64,000 nt of DNA from Pseudoxanthomonas sp. X-1 (lineage in GTDB: Bacteria; Pseudomonadota; Gammaproteobacteria; Xanthomonadales; Xanthomonadaceae). The notes beneath the pieces are model-generated. The model saw nothing but the letters and a program-made list of their open reading frames with translations, had not been told where the DNA came from and did not search any database. The position numbers were made by a program, and so were the translations under genes. This document shows positions 34,623 through 43,725 of the stretch, in pieces; within the stretch, counting starts at the first letter, position 1; each line of letters starts with the position of its first letter. The stretch is taken from the NCBI RefSeq assembly GCF_020042665.1, contig NZ_CP083376.1, positions 2,640,001-2,704,000 of the forward strand, read 5' to 3'.

Positions 34623-36437
34623 TCAAATGCCAGCGGCACGCATTCGCGCCTCCAGCTCATCAAGGAATGGCGAGCGCCCAAAGCGCATAGGGCCATAGCG
34701 GCCATCAACGAAGCCCGAATACAGCATGTGGACCTCGTCGCGAGCACGTGTGAGTCCCACATAGAAGAGCCGGCGACTTTCGCGCAACTTCTCTGGAGTT
34801 TCATTGCGCCACGGCAGATTTCCGAGGTCGAGTCCAACCATGATGACGACGTCGTACTCACAGCCCTTTGCGGAATGCAGTGTCAGCAGATTCAGGTGAT
34901 CGGGCGAACCGTCCCGACCGCCCAAACTCGTGATGTCTAGCGAAGCCAGTGCACCGCCTTCAGCGAGCGCTGCCGTCATGCGATCCAGTTGCTCCTTCTG
35001 ATCAGCGAGCGCCAATTCAGCCGCCAGCAGATGATCCACTACACCGTTGCGCAGCGAAGCAACAAATTCTCGCGCAGGTTGCTGGTCAGCACGCAGCTCC
35101 CATAGCAAGGCGGTTAGCTCTTGCTCTTCGCGCTTGGCCTGTGAATCGTCCAAGCTCGCCCGATGAAATGCGCGATAGCGGTCGAGTAGTCCACGCAATT
35201 GTGGGCGTCCAACACGCCAGCCACCCGCGCACCACGCCGCACAATCTTCTACCCAACTTGTTAGGGCAACCTTGCGGTAAGGTGCTGCGGTATCCACACG
35301 GATGTGATCGAGACCACCGGTTGCCACAGCTTCAGCCACGATATCGCCTGCGCGATAGTCTTTGTATAGGATCGCGATATCGCCCAGTGTTCGTCCCGGC
35401 TTGGAGGCTAAGGCCGCCGGAATGATCTGCGCGACGGCGTGCGCAGCCTGGTCCGCCATACCACCCGGGCGCAGGACAAATTCGATGGTCGTTTGTCGCG
35501 CAGGATCGCTCGCTTGATAGCCTCGGGCTTCTCCAAGCGCCATCTCTGACGCAGTCACGATCCCTGCACCAGAACGGTAATTTAATTGAAGCTGGACAGG
35601 CTCAATGTCTCTGCGAGCCGCCAATTCCATGAGCAACGCGCCATCAGCTCCCGTAAATCCATATATCGACTGATCCGCATCCCCGACAGCGAAAAGTCGG
35701 ACACCCCCGTCGAAGGCAAGGCGTTTGACGATGCGATGCAGTGCCACGCCTAAATCCTGGTACTCATCCACCGCGAGCACGGGGAATTTTGCCTGAACCA
35801 GAGGTAGTACCCAGTCGTGCTCGGCGATCAAACGCTGGCCGAAGACAACCATGTCATCGTAGTCAATCAGCCCCTCGTCGCGCAGAGCGGCCTCGTAGGC
35901 CTCGGCCCAGGCAGCGAGTTCCTCCTCGCTACGCCAAGCGACGCTATTTCGATTGAGCACGGAACGGCGATGCCGCCCGAGGTCAATAACTTTGTACGGA
36001 TGGTTCTGGCCGAAAAGCGCATCTCCAGTTTGCTTCAACAACCGATCACTGACTCGTTGAGTGGCTACCGAAAGTGGGAAAGATATGGGCAGGCCGGCCA
36101 GGCGTCCATACGGCATCAAGAGATGACGCAGACAGAACCCATGGACCGTACCAATGAAAAGATTAGGTGCCTGCTGAAGTCCCAAGTTTTCAATTCGGCG
36201 AGCGAGTTCGCGAGCGCACTCCTGGCTATAAGTGATGCACGCAACGCCACGAGGGGCCTCGACGTCTTCGGCCAGGATGCGGGCGAGCTTTAGGACGAGT
36301 GTCTTGGTCTTACCGCTCCCGGGACCAGCGAGTACCACACAATGTCCTTGAGAGTTGTAAGCTGCCAACTGCCCTGGATTTCCAGCCAACTCGGCAGCCT
36401 GCGCCAGGTAGGCTGTACCGACGTTACGCGACGGCAT
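34623..36437 (-). CDS. gajB: Gabija helicase GajB (UvrD-like)
   Basis: The protein has 604 residues. The start at 36437 overlaps the gajA stop by 14 bases; longer versions would run deep into gajA. Superfamily 1 motifs are complete: VVLAGPGSGKTKTLVLK (near 34), TVHGFCLRHL, VDEYQDLG, GDADQSIYGFTGADG, LQLNYRSGAG, LLTLHSAKGCEYDVVI and RRLFYVGLTRARDEVHML. In Gabija, GajB senses nucleic-acid ends and nucleotide levels and works with GajA to cut phage DNA. Order and overlap with gajA support the pair. Its GC is lower than the ICE backbone. Confidence 0.92.
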   Translation of the reverse strand: MPSRNVGTAYLAQAAELAGNPGQLAAYNSQGHCVVLAGPGSGKTKTLVLKLARILAEDVEAPRGVACITYSQECARELARRIENLGLQQAPNLFIGTVHGFCLRHLLMPYGRLAGLPISFPLSVATQRVSDRLLKQTGDALFGQNHPYKVIDLGRHRRSVLNRNSVAWRSEEELAAWAEAYEAALRDEGLIDYDDMVVFGQRLIAEHDWVLPLVQAKFPVLAVDEYQDLGVALHRIVKRLAFDGGVRLFAVGDADQSIYGFTGADGALLMELAARRDIEPVQLQLNYRSGAGIVTASEMALGEARGYQASDPARQTTIEFVLRPGGMADQAAHAVAQIIPAALASKPGRTLGDIAILYKDYRAGDIVAEAVATGGLDHIRVDTAAPYRKVALTSWVEDCAAWCAGGWRVGRPQLRGLLDRYRAFHRASLDDSQAKREEQELTALLWELRADQQPAREFVASLRNGVVDHLLAAELALADQKEQLDRMTAALAEGGALASLDITSLGGRDGSPDHLNLLTLHSAKGCEYDVVIMVGLDLGNLPWRNETPEKLRESRRLFYVGLTRARDEVHMLYSGFVDGRYGPMRFGRSPFLDELEARMRAAGI

Positions 36438-38208
36438 CGCGGATATGCTCCAGCGCAGAGCGAATGTAGGCCGGGCAAACGTCCTCAGACACCGACGGCG
36501 CAAGTGCCTGTGCAAATCTCCCCTTGCCAATCCGTTCAATCAACTTCAGCAGCCGGTCTTCATCGACCTGATCCGGATCATCCACCCACTCTTGCAATGC
36601 GTCCCGGGTGACTTGCCTCAGCGGCAACTCCTGCTCGATTACCGACTTCATCGCCTCGGTCATTCCGGCGGCAAATAGGTCGGATTCCAGCGTGCTCTCG
36701 TTGACGAAGTATCCAAACTCTGCGGCGTATTTGAGCACCTCATCTATATCCAGGTCATCGTAACCATATTCGTCATCGACCTCGTTTAAGAGATTAATTA
36801 ATCGCCTGTGGGCTAGTGGAGGTTTGCCATTGACCGGGTCGCGATCTGTCAAAATTACATGTGGAATATTTAGCCCTTTAGGGCCCAAAAGCTTCACATA
36901 AGGAGTGAAGTTCGTCCCCCCGACCGAGCACACAGTGATTCCAAGTATGTCGAAAGGAATCCCGAGGGCGTCGGCGAACGCGGGAATGATGAAGCGCTCG
37001 GCGTCCCCTTCAACCAGAATCACTCCCCGGGAAAATAATATTTCTCCGCGAGTGACGTCGATGTAGCGCTGGAGGTCGTCTTCATCCCTCTGTGTGAAAG
37101 GTGTGTTCGCGGTCGAAACCGCGACGGTTTTCCCGTCCGTTGCGTTATGACGCAGGAGAACGATGGACCTAATCGGTGTAACGCTTGCGATATGCGGCGA
37201 GTGAGTAGTGAGAATTGTCGTCAGTGGAGGGGCTTCGTCCTCATCTTCCGCTCTTGTGCCGAGAAAGTAGCGATAGACAAGACGCTGGACATGCGGATGC
37301 AGGTGCGCTTCGGGCTCCTCGACGACGAAGAATGTGTGGTCGCGCTCCCCCTCGGAGACGAGACGGTCGAGTTCGAGGCTCTTCAAGGCCAGGAAGATCA
37401 GATTCGCCGTTCCTAGGCTGGCATCGCCGACACCGCGAACACCGTTGTCGATAAGCAGCCGAAGGCTACGCAGCAATGCATCCACTCGTGTAGGTGCAAG
37501 TCCGAGCGATACCGGGACAGCATGTTGCCCCCCGGCGATTGCGATCAGCCGTTCGCTGATCCGTTCTGCTGTCGCTACCACTTCCTCGTGTCCAGCCAGC
37601 TCTCGCTGTGCTTGGTCGACCTGATTCTGAATCTCCTCACGGGCGTCATCATCCAACGACGCGGCAAGATCCTCAATGAGTGGCCTCAATGGCGAATTGC
37701 GCCAGCTCGCAAGGTCCTTCTCAGCGTCACGCAGGGCTACCTGAACATCTATTGGCAACATCCGGCGAAGTGCGCCGCCGATACGCATTTCGGGATCGTT
37801 GCCACCGAAGATCACATACTCATAGTCCTTCAACGATTCCGGGGCGCGCCCCAGGCCCGCCTTAGGCTGGAAGCGGTAGGTGAGTCGGGCCACCATGGGT
37901 GGGCCAGGATCAATCACGCAATCGTTGAGGTGAGCCATCAGCCGGGGATCGTTTGTGAAGTCCGTTAGATCCACAGAGACCTCAATGGTCGCACCAACCT
38001 TGTCTTCGCCAAGTCCGTCCCAGAAATGTTCAAGCCCCAGTTGTCGATCGCGTTCAGACAAGCCCGGATCAAGGATCAACTGCAGGCCGCGAATGAAATT
38101 GCTCTTGCCAACCTTGTTCTCTCCCACGATGACGATACTTTCCCCCGTCTCGACATCAACATCCGAGAAATTGGCGAAATTGATCAACCTGACCCGAGAA
38201 ACCCTCAT
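36424..38208 (-). CDS. gajA: Gabija ATPase-TOPRIM nuclease GajA (OLD family)
   Basis: The protein has 594 residues, the usual length. The N-terminal ABC-type ATPase begins MRVSRVRLINFANF with Walker A VGENKVGKSN (29-36), Walker B FFVVEEPEAHLHP and the H-loop ILTTHSPHI. The C-terminal TOPRIM domain carries VILVEGDAERFIIPAFA near 398 and ILTDRDPVNG near 452, the metal-binding acidic residues. GajA forms oligomers and nicks DNA when nucleotides are depleted. It is the promoter-proximal gene and its stop overlaps the gajB start. Confidence 0.92.
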   Translation of the reverse strand: MRVSRVRLINFANFSDVDVETGESIVIVGENKVGKSNFIRGLQLILDPGLSERDRQLGLEHFWDGLGEDKVGATIEVSVDLTDFTNDPRLMAHLNDCVIDPGPPMVARLTYRFQPKAGLGRAPESLKDYEYVIFGGNDPEMRIGGALRRMLPIDVQVALRDAEKDLASWRNSPLRPLIEDLAASLDDDAREEIQNQVDQAQRELAGHEEVVATAERISERLIAIAGGQHAVPVSLGLAPTRVDALLRSLRLLIDNGVRGVGDASLGTANLIFLALKSLELDRLVSEGERDHTFFVVEEPEAHLHPHVQRLVYRYFLGTRAEDEDEAPPLTTILTTHSPHIASVTPIRSIVLLRHNATDGKTVAVSTANTPFTQRDEDDLQRYIDVTRGEILFSRGVILVEGDAERFIIPAFADALGIPFDILGITVCSVGGTNFTPYVKLLGPKGLNIPHVILTDRDPVNGKPPLAHRRLINLLNEVDDEYGYDDLDIDEVLKYAAEFGYFVNESTLESDLFAAGMTEAMKSVIEQELPLRQVTRDALQEWVDDPDQVDEDRLLKLIERIGKGRFAQALAPSVSEDVCPAYIRSALEHIRDAVA

Positions 38209-38363
38209 TTACGCCCCCGTCCACTGGTGTTTTAACAAATAGTAGCAGTCAAGCGGCCGGCCTCCATCCGCCGACCGCGACTGAGCTTTTCCGTTTCGGC
38301 GCCCTCAAGGCCGCTTTTGTTCGACTAGACCGCTGCCGGCAAATCGGACGCAGCGTGGTTCGC

Positions 38364-38371
38364 ATTGTTTG
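38364..38371 (+). promoter_or_regulatory. ATTGTTTG motif 67 bases before pilL
   Basis: ATTGTTTG followed by CTGCTGCC. The same word lies at 50179 and 59527 and a variant at 6053, each 67-82 bases before an ICE start codon. It probably marks the promoter of the first conjugation block. Confidence 0.55.
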
Positions 38372-38430
38372 CTGCTGCCCCGGGCCTTAGCGGCGATGGT
38401 GAGGGCTCGTTGTTTCAGGACGCCGAGCTT

Positions 38431-39030
38431 ATGTGCCCCTCTCCACCTTGGTTTCACCATCCCGAACGCCGCCTGCTGGCAGGAGTCCTCGGCCTGCTCT
38501 GGTCGGTGCTGGCTGGCGGCTGCGCTACGACGACTGCGCCGCCCGCACCTGATGCCATCGAGGAAGTGTTGGCCACGCCCGAACCCGAGGCGCCCGAGTA
38601 CATCCCCGTCGTGCGCTACGGTCGCTACACGCTGGTCGAGCTGGCACCCAGAGCGGCGCAACGCGACCTGCTGTTGCAGACCATCGACGTGTCCATGCCC
38701 GAAGATGCCCGCGCCACCGTCGGCGATGGGCTGCGGCATGTGCTCAAGCGCAGCGGTTACAGCCTGTGCCAGACGGCGCACGCGGTAATCGAGCTGTACG
38801 CGCTGCCGCTGCCGGCGGCGCACCTGCACCTCGGCCCCATGACCTTGCGCGATGCGCTGCTCACACTGGCTGGCCCGGCCTGGGAACTGCACGCGGATGA
38901 TCGCGCACGGCAGATTTGCTTCGAACGGCCCGCCGACAGCGCGGTCATCGAACCCGCATCCGAGCCACCCGCCGCCGAGGCGGTGCAGACGTTCCCGCTG
39001 GAGCCTTCGGTTTCGGGAGGCCAGCCATGA
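38431..39030 (+). CDS. pilL: PilL N-terminal-domain lipoprotein of PFGI-1-type ICE
   Basis: The protein has 199 residues from the ATG at 38431. A lipobox LLWSVLAGGC leads to an acylated Cys near residue 31. The PilL-type domain follows: IPVVRYGRYTLVELAPRAAQRD, VGDGLRHVLKRSGYSLCQ and LGPMTLRDALLTLAGPAWEL, a secretin-N-like fold that binds cell wall or partners. It is the first gene of the conjugation block; the stop overlaps the next start (ATGA). A TTG start at 38365 is possible but would place the start in the promoter motif. Confidence 0.85.
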   Translation: MCPSPPWFHHPERRLLAGVLGLLWSVLAGGCATTTAPPAPDAIEEVLATPEPEAPEYIPVVRYGRYTLVELAPRAAQRDLLLQTIDVSMPEDARATVGDGLRHVLKRSGYSLCQTAHAVIELYALPLPAAHLHLGPMTLRDALLTLAGPAWELHADDRARQICFERPADSAVIEPASEPPAAEAVQTFPLEPSVSGGQP

Positions 39031-39677
39031 GCGCCCCACAGTCTGCCCGGCGCCCGGCCGCCGTCGTGATGGTGCAGAGCCTTCTGTGGCTCTGGCTGAT
39101 CGGCCTCAGCGTCTTCGTAGCCTTGGGCTACCAGACCATGAACGACCAGGCCGACCAGGAACGGCTGGATTCCCGCCTGCAACGCCTGGAAGCCCGGGCG
39201 GCGGGCCTGGTCGAGTCGATCGAGGCCATCCAGCAGCGTTCGGCCGTCGCAACGGCGGCAGACCTCAAAGACACCCGCCAAGTCTTGGAAGCACGCGCTG
39301 CCCAGGTTGAGAAAACGCTGAGCGGCTATGCCGCTGCCGACGACCTTCAGGCGCTGCGCGCGGAGGTCGAGCAGATCAAGGCGCGCCAGACCGCTGCGCC
39401 CGTTCCGCGCGCCGCAGCACCCGCCCAGCCGCGCGCATCGGGCAAGGCCGCCGCCAAGCCCGAACCGCCGCCGCTGCCGTTCCGCGTCGTCGGCGCCGAA
39501 TTGCGCGCTGGCCAGCGCAGCGTGTCCGTTGCGCCGAGCAGTGCGGACTTCACGCCTGACCAGCTTCAGGTGCTGCTGCCAGGTGATGCGCTCGGCCCGT
39601 GGCACTTACAGGCGATTGAGGGCAACACCGCCGTGTTCCAGGCCGGCAACCAGACCCGTCGCGTGGCGATTCCCTGA
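39027..39677 (+). CDS. Membrane-anchored coiled-coil protein of the conjugation block
   Basis: The protein has 216 residues. A single membrane helix VMVQSLLWLWLIGLSVFVALGY lies near the N-terminus, written here in parts of one segment (residues 14-35). A coiled coil with heptads follows to about 125, then an Ala/Pro-rich linker and a small C-terminal domain (FRVVGAELRAGQRSVSVAPS, LLPGDALGPWHLQAIEGN). It is always found between PilL and TIGR03759 in this ICE class. A periplasmic scaffold role is inferred from topology. Confidence 0.75.
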   Translation: MSAPQSARRPAAVVMVQSLLWLWLIGLSVFVALGYQTMNDQADQERLDSRLQRLEARAAGLVESIEAIQQRSAVATAADLKDTRQVLEARAAQVEKTLSGYAAADDLQALRAEVEQIKARQTAAPVPRAAAPAQPRASGKAAAKPEPPPLPFRVVGAELRAGQRSVSVAPSSADFTPDQLQVLLPGDALGPWHLQAIEGNTAVFQAGNQTRRVAIP

Positions 39678-39691
39678 CCGGAGCACACCAC

Positions 39692-40417
39692 ATGAATCCG
39701 TCGATCATCCTTTCCGCGCTCCTGCTGGCATCCGCCCAATTGCCCGCCTGGGCGCAGCAGCCGGTCACCGCCCCGGCCCGCAATGCGCAGAACCAGGAGC
39801 GTCCGCTGGTCGCCCGAACCCCGGACGACCAGGTAGCAGGCGACTGGGGCCTCCAACCGCAGGAATGGGCGCTATACCGCGAGCTGATGGACGGGCCGCT
39901 GGGCATCTATTCGCCTAACCTGGACCCTCTGTCCGCCCTGGGCATCGAGGCCCGCACCGACGAGGAACGGCGGCGCTACGCAGAACTGCAGGTGCAAATC
40001 GAAGCGCGCCGCGTCGAGAAGCTGCTTGCCTATCAACGTGCCTACGACGAAGCCTGGCAGCGCCTGAACCCCGGCATGCAACGGGTGAACCTGCCTGACG
40101 ACAAACCCAGCGGCGGCGCAGTGCGCGGCGGCGGCCGCACGGCGGTGTTCGTCAAGGACGGCTGCGCGGCCTGCGGACAGCTCGTGCAACGCCTGCAATC
40201 CTCAGGTACCGAGTTCGACCTGTACATGGTCGGCAGCCGCCAGGACGACGCGCGCATCCGCGACTGGGCCAAGCGCGCACAGATCGACCCGACACGGGTG
40301 CGCAGCGGCACCATCACGCTCAACCACGACGGCGGCCGCTGGCTGTCGCTGGGTCTGCCCGGCGATCTGCCCGCGGTCGTGCGCGAGGTGAACGGCCAAT
40401 GGCAGCGCCAGCCCTGA
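39692..40417 (+). CDS. TIGR03759-family ICE protein, periplasmic with thioredoxin-like C-terminus
   Basis: The protein has 241 residues. A signal peptide ends at LPAWA-QQ. The family part shows DWGLQPQEWALYRELMDGPLG. The C-terminal half carries AVFVKDGCAACGQLVQRLQS, a thioredoxin-like CxxC, and DDARIRDWAKRAQIDPTRV. It is exported to the periplasm, where the CxxC might act in disulfide chemistry of pilus parts. The stop overlaps the next gene by 19 bases. Confidence 0.88.
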   Translation: MNPSIILSALLLASAQLPAWAQQPVTAPARNAQNQERPLVARTPDDQVAGDWGLQPQEWALYRELMDGPLGIYSPNLDPLSALGIEARTDEERRRYAELQVQIEARRVEKLLAYQRAYDEAWQRLNPGMQRVNLPDDKPSGGAVRGGGRTAVFVKDGCAACGQLVQRLQSSGTEFDLYMVGSRQDDARIRDWAKRAQIDPTRVRSGTITLNHDGGRWLSLGLPGDLPAVVREVNGQWQRQP

Positions 40418-40989
40418 CGGCGCGGTTTCGCGTACTGGTGATCGCTGCTGGCCTGTACGCCTGCGCCGTCCATGCCCAGGAGGTTCCGCCTCCGGCCTAT
40501 CAGCTTGCCGCCCAACGTGCGGGCATTCCCTCCACGGTGCTCTACGCCGTGGCCTTGCAGGAGAGCGGCATCCGGCGGAACGGACGCATCGTCCCGTGGC
40601 CGTGGTCCCTCAACGTCGCCGGCCAATCGCGCCGCTATGCGACCCGCGCCGACGCCTGCGCCGGTTTGCAGCAGGCGATGCGCTCCACGCCGCACACGCG
40701 CATCGACGCGGGCCTGGGTCAGATCAACCTCGGCTACCACAAGCACCGCTTCACCAGCCCGTGCGACTTGCTCGATCCGTACCGCAACCTCGCCATCGCC
40801 TCCGAGATCCTGAAGGAGCAGCACATCCCGGGGGAGAACTGGCTGCTGGCGATCGGCCGCTACCACCGCCCCGCGGGGGGCGAGCCCGCAGCCCGCTACC
40901 GGCGGAGCGTTTCCCGCCACCTCGCCCGCGTGCAGGGCACGCGCCCAACCGCCGCGGTCCTCGCCGCGCGCCAGGAGACCACCCCATGA
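40399..40989 (+). CDS. Lytic transglycosylase (SLT domain) of the conjugation system
   Basis: The protein has 196 residues. A signal peptide ends near AVHAQE. The SLT/lysozyme-like domain has the catalytic Glu in VLYAVALQESGI (about residue 55), then INLGYHKHRFTSPCDLLDPYRNLAIASEIL (read in parts). It opens the peptidoglycan for the secretion channel, as VirB1-type enzymes do. Its start overlaps the TIGR03759 gene and its end overlaps the next start by 4 bases, so translation is coupled. Confidence 0.92.
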   Translation: MAAPALTARFRVLVIAAGLYACAVHAQEVPPPAYQLAAQRAGIPSTVLYAVALQESGIRRNGRIVPWPWSLNVAGQSRRYATRADACAGLQQAMRSTPHTRIDAGLGQINLGYHKHRFTSPCDLLDPYRNLAIASEILKEQHIPGENWLLAIGRYHRPAGGEPAARYRRSVSRHLARVQGTRPTAAVLAARQETTP

Positions 40990-41534
40990 CGAAATCCCAT
41001 CTGGCCCATCTCGCGGCGAAAGGCCTGCTCGTGCTGCTGGCGGGTCTGCCGCTGGCCTCGCGTGCCGGCGAGCCGCTGATCTTGGTCGAAGACCGTGGCG
41101 GCACGTCGGCGCTGCCGTACTACGAAGCCCTGAGCCTCCAGCCGCGCGCCAACACTCCGGCCCGATCGCCCATCCCTGCGACTCAGATCCCGGCCACGCC
41201 GGCGGATGAGGCCGCGATGTTGCCGGTGCGCAGCGCCAAGCTCACGCCCGGCACCGTCGCGCGGCGGGTGATCGAGGCCCCGGGCCTGCGTCCCTTCGTG
41301 GTCGTGGGCGACGACGAGGCTTCCCAGGCCTGGTTGCGCCGCCATGCAGCCTCATTGCGCGAGCGCGGCGCGGTCGGTCTGGTGGTCAACGTCGAGACCG
41401 TGCAAGGCCTGGCGCGGCTGCGCGCACTGGCGTCCGGCGTGCCGCTTGCGCCCGTGTCCGGCGACGACTTGGCCGAGCGCTTGGGCCTGCGGCACTACCC
41501 GGCGCTAGTCACGGCCACCGGCATCGAGCAATGA
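40986..41534 (+). CDS. TIGR03765-family (PFL_4695) ICE protein
   Basis: The protein has 182 residues. A signal peptide ends at LASRA-GE. Family blocks are LILVEDRGGTSALPYYEAL, VRSAKLTPGTV and RPFVVVGDDEASQAWLRRH, plus the final LGLRHYPALVTATGIEQ. It is a periplasmic part of the GI-type conjugation system of unknown detail. The ATGA overlap at its start shows coupling to the transglycosylase. Confidence 0.9.
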   Translation: MTKSHLAHLAAKGLLVLLAGLPLASRAGEPLILVEDRGGTSALPYYEALSLQPRANTPARSPIPATQIPATPADEAAMLPVRSAKLTPGTVARRVIEAPGLRPFVVVGDDEASQAWLRRHAASLRERGAVGLVVNVETVQGLARLRALASGVPLAPVSGDDLAERLGLRHYPALVTATGIEQ

Positions 41535-41538
41535 AGCC

Positions 41539-43725
41539 ATGTCGGGGAAACAGCCGGTCGAGGTTCTGCTTCGCCCAGCGGTGGAGCTATATACCGTCGC
41601 GGCGTGTGCAGGCGCCGCGTTTCTGTCCCTGGTGGCCCCGTGGTCGCTCGCGCTGAGCCCCGCCATGGGTGTCGGCAGCGCGCTGGCGTTCGGAGCCTAT
41701 GGCGCGATCCGCTACCGCGATGCCCGCGTCATCCTGTGCTACCGGCGCAACATCCGTCGCCTGCCGCGCTACGTGATGACCAGCAAGGACGTGCCGGTCA
41801 GCCAGCAACGTCTGTTTGTGGGACGCGGCTTTCTGTGGGAGCAGAAACACACCCATAGGCTCATGCAGACGTACCGGCCAGAGTTTCGGCGCTACGTCGA
41901 GCCGACGCCGGCCTATCGGCTGGCCCGGCGCCTGGAGGAACGGCTGGAGTTCGCGCCGTTCCCGCTGTCCCGGCTATCGAAACTCACCGGCTGGGACGTG
42001 CCTTTCAATCCGGTGCGGCCGCTGCCGCCAGTGGGCGGCCTGCCGCGCCTGCACGGCATCGAACCCGACGAGGTGGACGTCAGCCTGCCGCTGGGTGAGC
42101 GCGTGGGCCACTCCTTGGTTTTGGGAACGACAAGGGTGGGCAAAACACGTTTGGCCGAACTCTTCGTCACTCAAGACATCCGCCGGAGGAACGCCGCGGG
42201 CGAACACGAGGTCGTGATCGTCATCGACCCCAAAGGAGATGCCGATCTCCTGAAGCGGATGTATGTCGAGGCCAAGCGCGCGGGCCGCGAAGGCGAGTTC
42301 TATGTCTTCCATTTGGGGTGGCCGGACATTTCGGCACGCTACAACGCCGTAGGCCGATTCGGTCGCATCTCGGAAGTCGCCACCCGCATCGCGGGGCAGC
42401 TCTCCGGCGAAGGCAACAGCGCAGCCTTCAGGGAATTCGCGTGGCGCTTCGTCAACATCATTGCCCGCGCCTTGGTGGAACTGGGGCAGCGCCCGGACTA
42501 CATGCTGATCCAGCGGCACGTCATCAACATCGACGCGCTGTTCATCGAGTACGCCCAGCACTACTTCGCCAAGACCGAGCCCAAAGCCTGGGAGGTGATC
42601 GTCCAGATCGAGGCCAAGCTCAACGAGAAGAACATCCCGCGCAACATGATTGGGCGCGAGAAGCGCGTGGTGGCGCTGGAGCAGTACCTATCCCAGGCCC
42701 GTAACTACGACCCGGTGCTCGACGGCCTGCGCTCGGCGGTTCGCTACGACAAGACGTATTTCGACAAGATCGTCGCGTCTTTGCTGCCGCTGCTGGAGAA
42801 GCTCACCAGCGGGAAGATTTCCCAGCTTCTGGCGCCGAACTATTCCGACCTGGCCGACCCCCGCCCGATCTTCGATTGGATGCAGGTCATCCGAAAGCGC
42901 GCAGTCGTCTATGTGGGCCTGGACGCGCTATCCGATGCCGAGGTCGCCGCAGCGGTCGGCAACTCGATGTTCAGCGATCTCGTTTCGGTGGCAGGCCATA
43001 TCTACAAGCACGGGATCGATGACGGCCTGCCGGGCGCATCGGCTGGCACGCGCGTGCCGATCAACGTCCACGCGGATGAATTCAATGAACTGATGGGTGA
43101 CGAGTTCGTGCCGCTGATCAACAAAGGCGGCGGCGCCGGTCTGCAGGTCACCGCGTACACGCAGACGCTTTCGGACATCGAGGCCCGTATCGGGAACCGC
43201 GCCAAAGCGGGTCAAGTGATTGGCAATTTCAACAATCTGTTCATGCTGAGGGTCAGGGAGACGGCCACCGCCGAACTGCTGACCCGGCAATTGCCGAAGG
43301 TCGAGGTCTATACGACCACCATCGTCTCCGGCGCGACCGACAGCTCGGACATCCGCGGCGCGACGGACTTCACCAGCAACACGCAGGACCGCATCAGCAT
43401 GTCCAGCGTGCCGATGATCGAGCCGTCGCACGTCGTCGCCTTACCCAAGGGCCAATGTTTCGCATTGTTGCAGGGCGGCCAGCTTTGGAAGGTTCGCATG
43501 CCGCTGCCGGCACCGGACCCCGATGAGGTCATGCCGCAGGATCTGCAACAACTGGCGGGCTACATGCGCCAGAGCTACAGCGAGGCCACGCAGTGGTGGG
43601 AGTTCACCAGTTCCCCGGCGTTGCAGGACGGGGCCTTGCCCGACGACCTGTTGGATGATGCCGCTGCGGCCGAACCTGGCCCGGTGGCCACCGACGACAG
43701 CGCCGGCAATGAGGCCTCGCCATGA
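41539..43725 (+). CDS. traD: Type IV coupling protein TraD (TIGR03743)
   Basis: The protein has 728 residues. Two membrane helices lie in the first 60 residues. Walker A is LVLGTTRVGKTRLAEL near 195 and Walker B is VIVIDPKGDADLL near 228. The C-terminal ATPase lobe shows INVHADEFNELMGDEFVP and GAGLQVTAYTQTLSDIEARI. It recruits the relaxase-DNA complex to the secretion channel and pumps it with ATP. It overlaps the next gene by 4 bases. Confidence 0.95.
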   Translation: MSGKQPVEVLLRPAVELYTVAACAGAAFLSLVAPWSLALSPAMGVGSALAFGAYGAIRYRDARVILCYRRNIRRLPRYVMTSKDVPVSQQRLFVGRGFLWEQKHTHRLMQTYRPEFRRYVEPTPAYRLARRLEERLEFAPFPLSRLSKLTGWDVPFNPVRPLPPVGGLPRLHGIEPDEVDVSLPLGERVGHSLVLGTTRVGKTRLAELFVTQDIRRRNAAGEHEVVIVIDPKGDADLLKRMYVEAKRAGREGEFYVFHLGWPDISARYNAVGRFGRISEVATRIAGQLSGEGNSAAFREFAWRFVNIIARALVELGQRPDYMLIQRHVINIDALFIEYAQHYFAKTEPKAWEVIVQIEAKLNEKNIPRNMIGREKRVVALEQYLSQARNYDPVLDGLRSAVRYDKTYFDKIVASLLPLLEKLTSGKISQLLAPNYSDLADPRPIFDWMQVIRKRAVVYVGLDALSDAEVAAAVGNSMFSDLVSVAGHIYKHGIDDGLPGASAGTRVPINVHADEFNELMGDEFVPLINKGGGAGLQVTAYTQTLSDIEARIGNRAKAGQVIGNFNNLFMLRVRETATAELLTRQLPKVEVYTTTIVSGATDSSDIRGATDFTSNTQDRISMSSVPMIEPSHVVALPKGQCFALLQGGQLWKVRMPLPAPDPDEVMPQDLQQLAGYMRQSYSEATQWWEFTSSPALQDGALPDDLLDDAAAAEPGPVATDDSAGNEASP

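Noticed and set aside
34623..36539. Longer start for gajB at 36539
   Set aside because: The added residues lie inside gajA and are Arg-rich; the helicase family begins after 36437.
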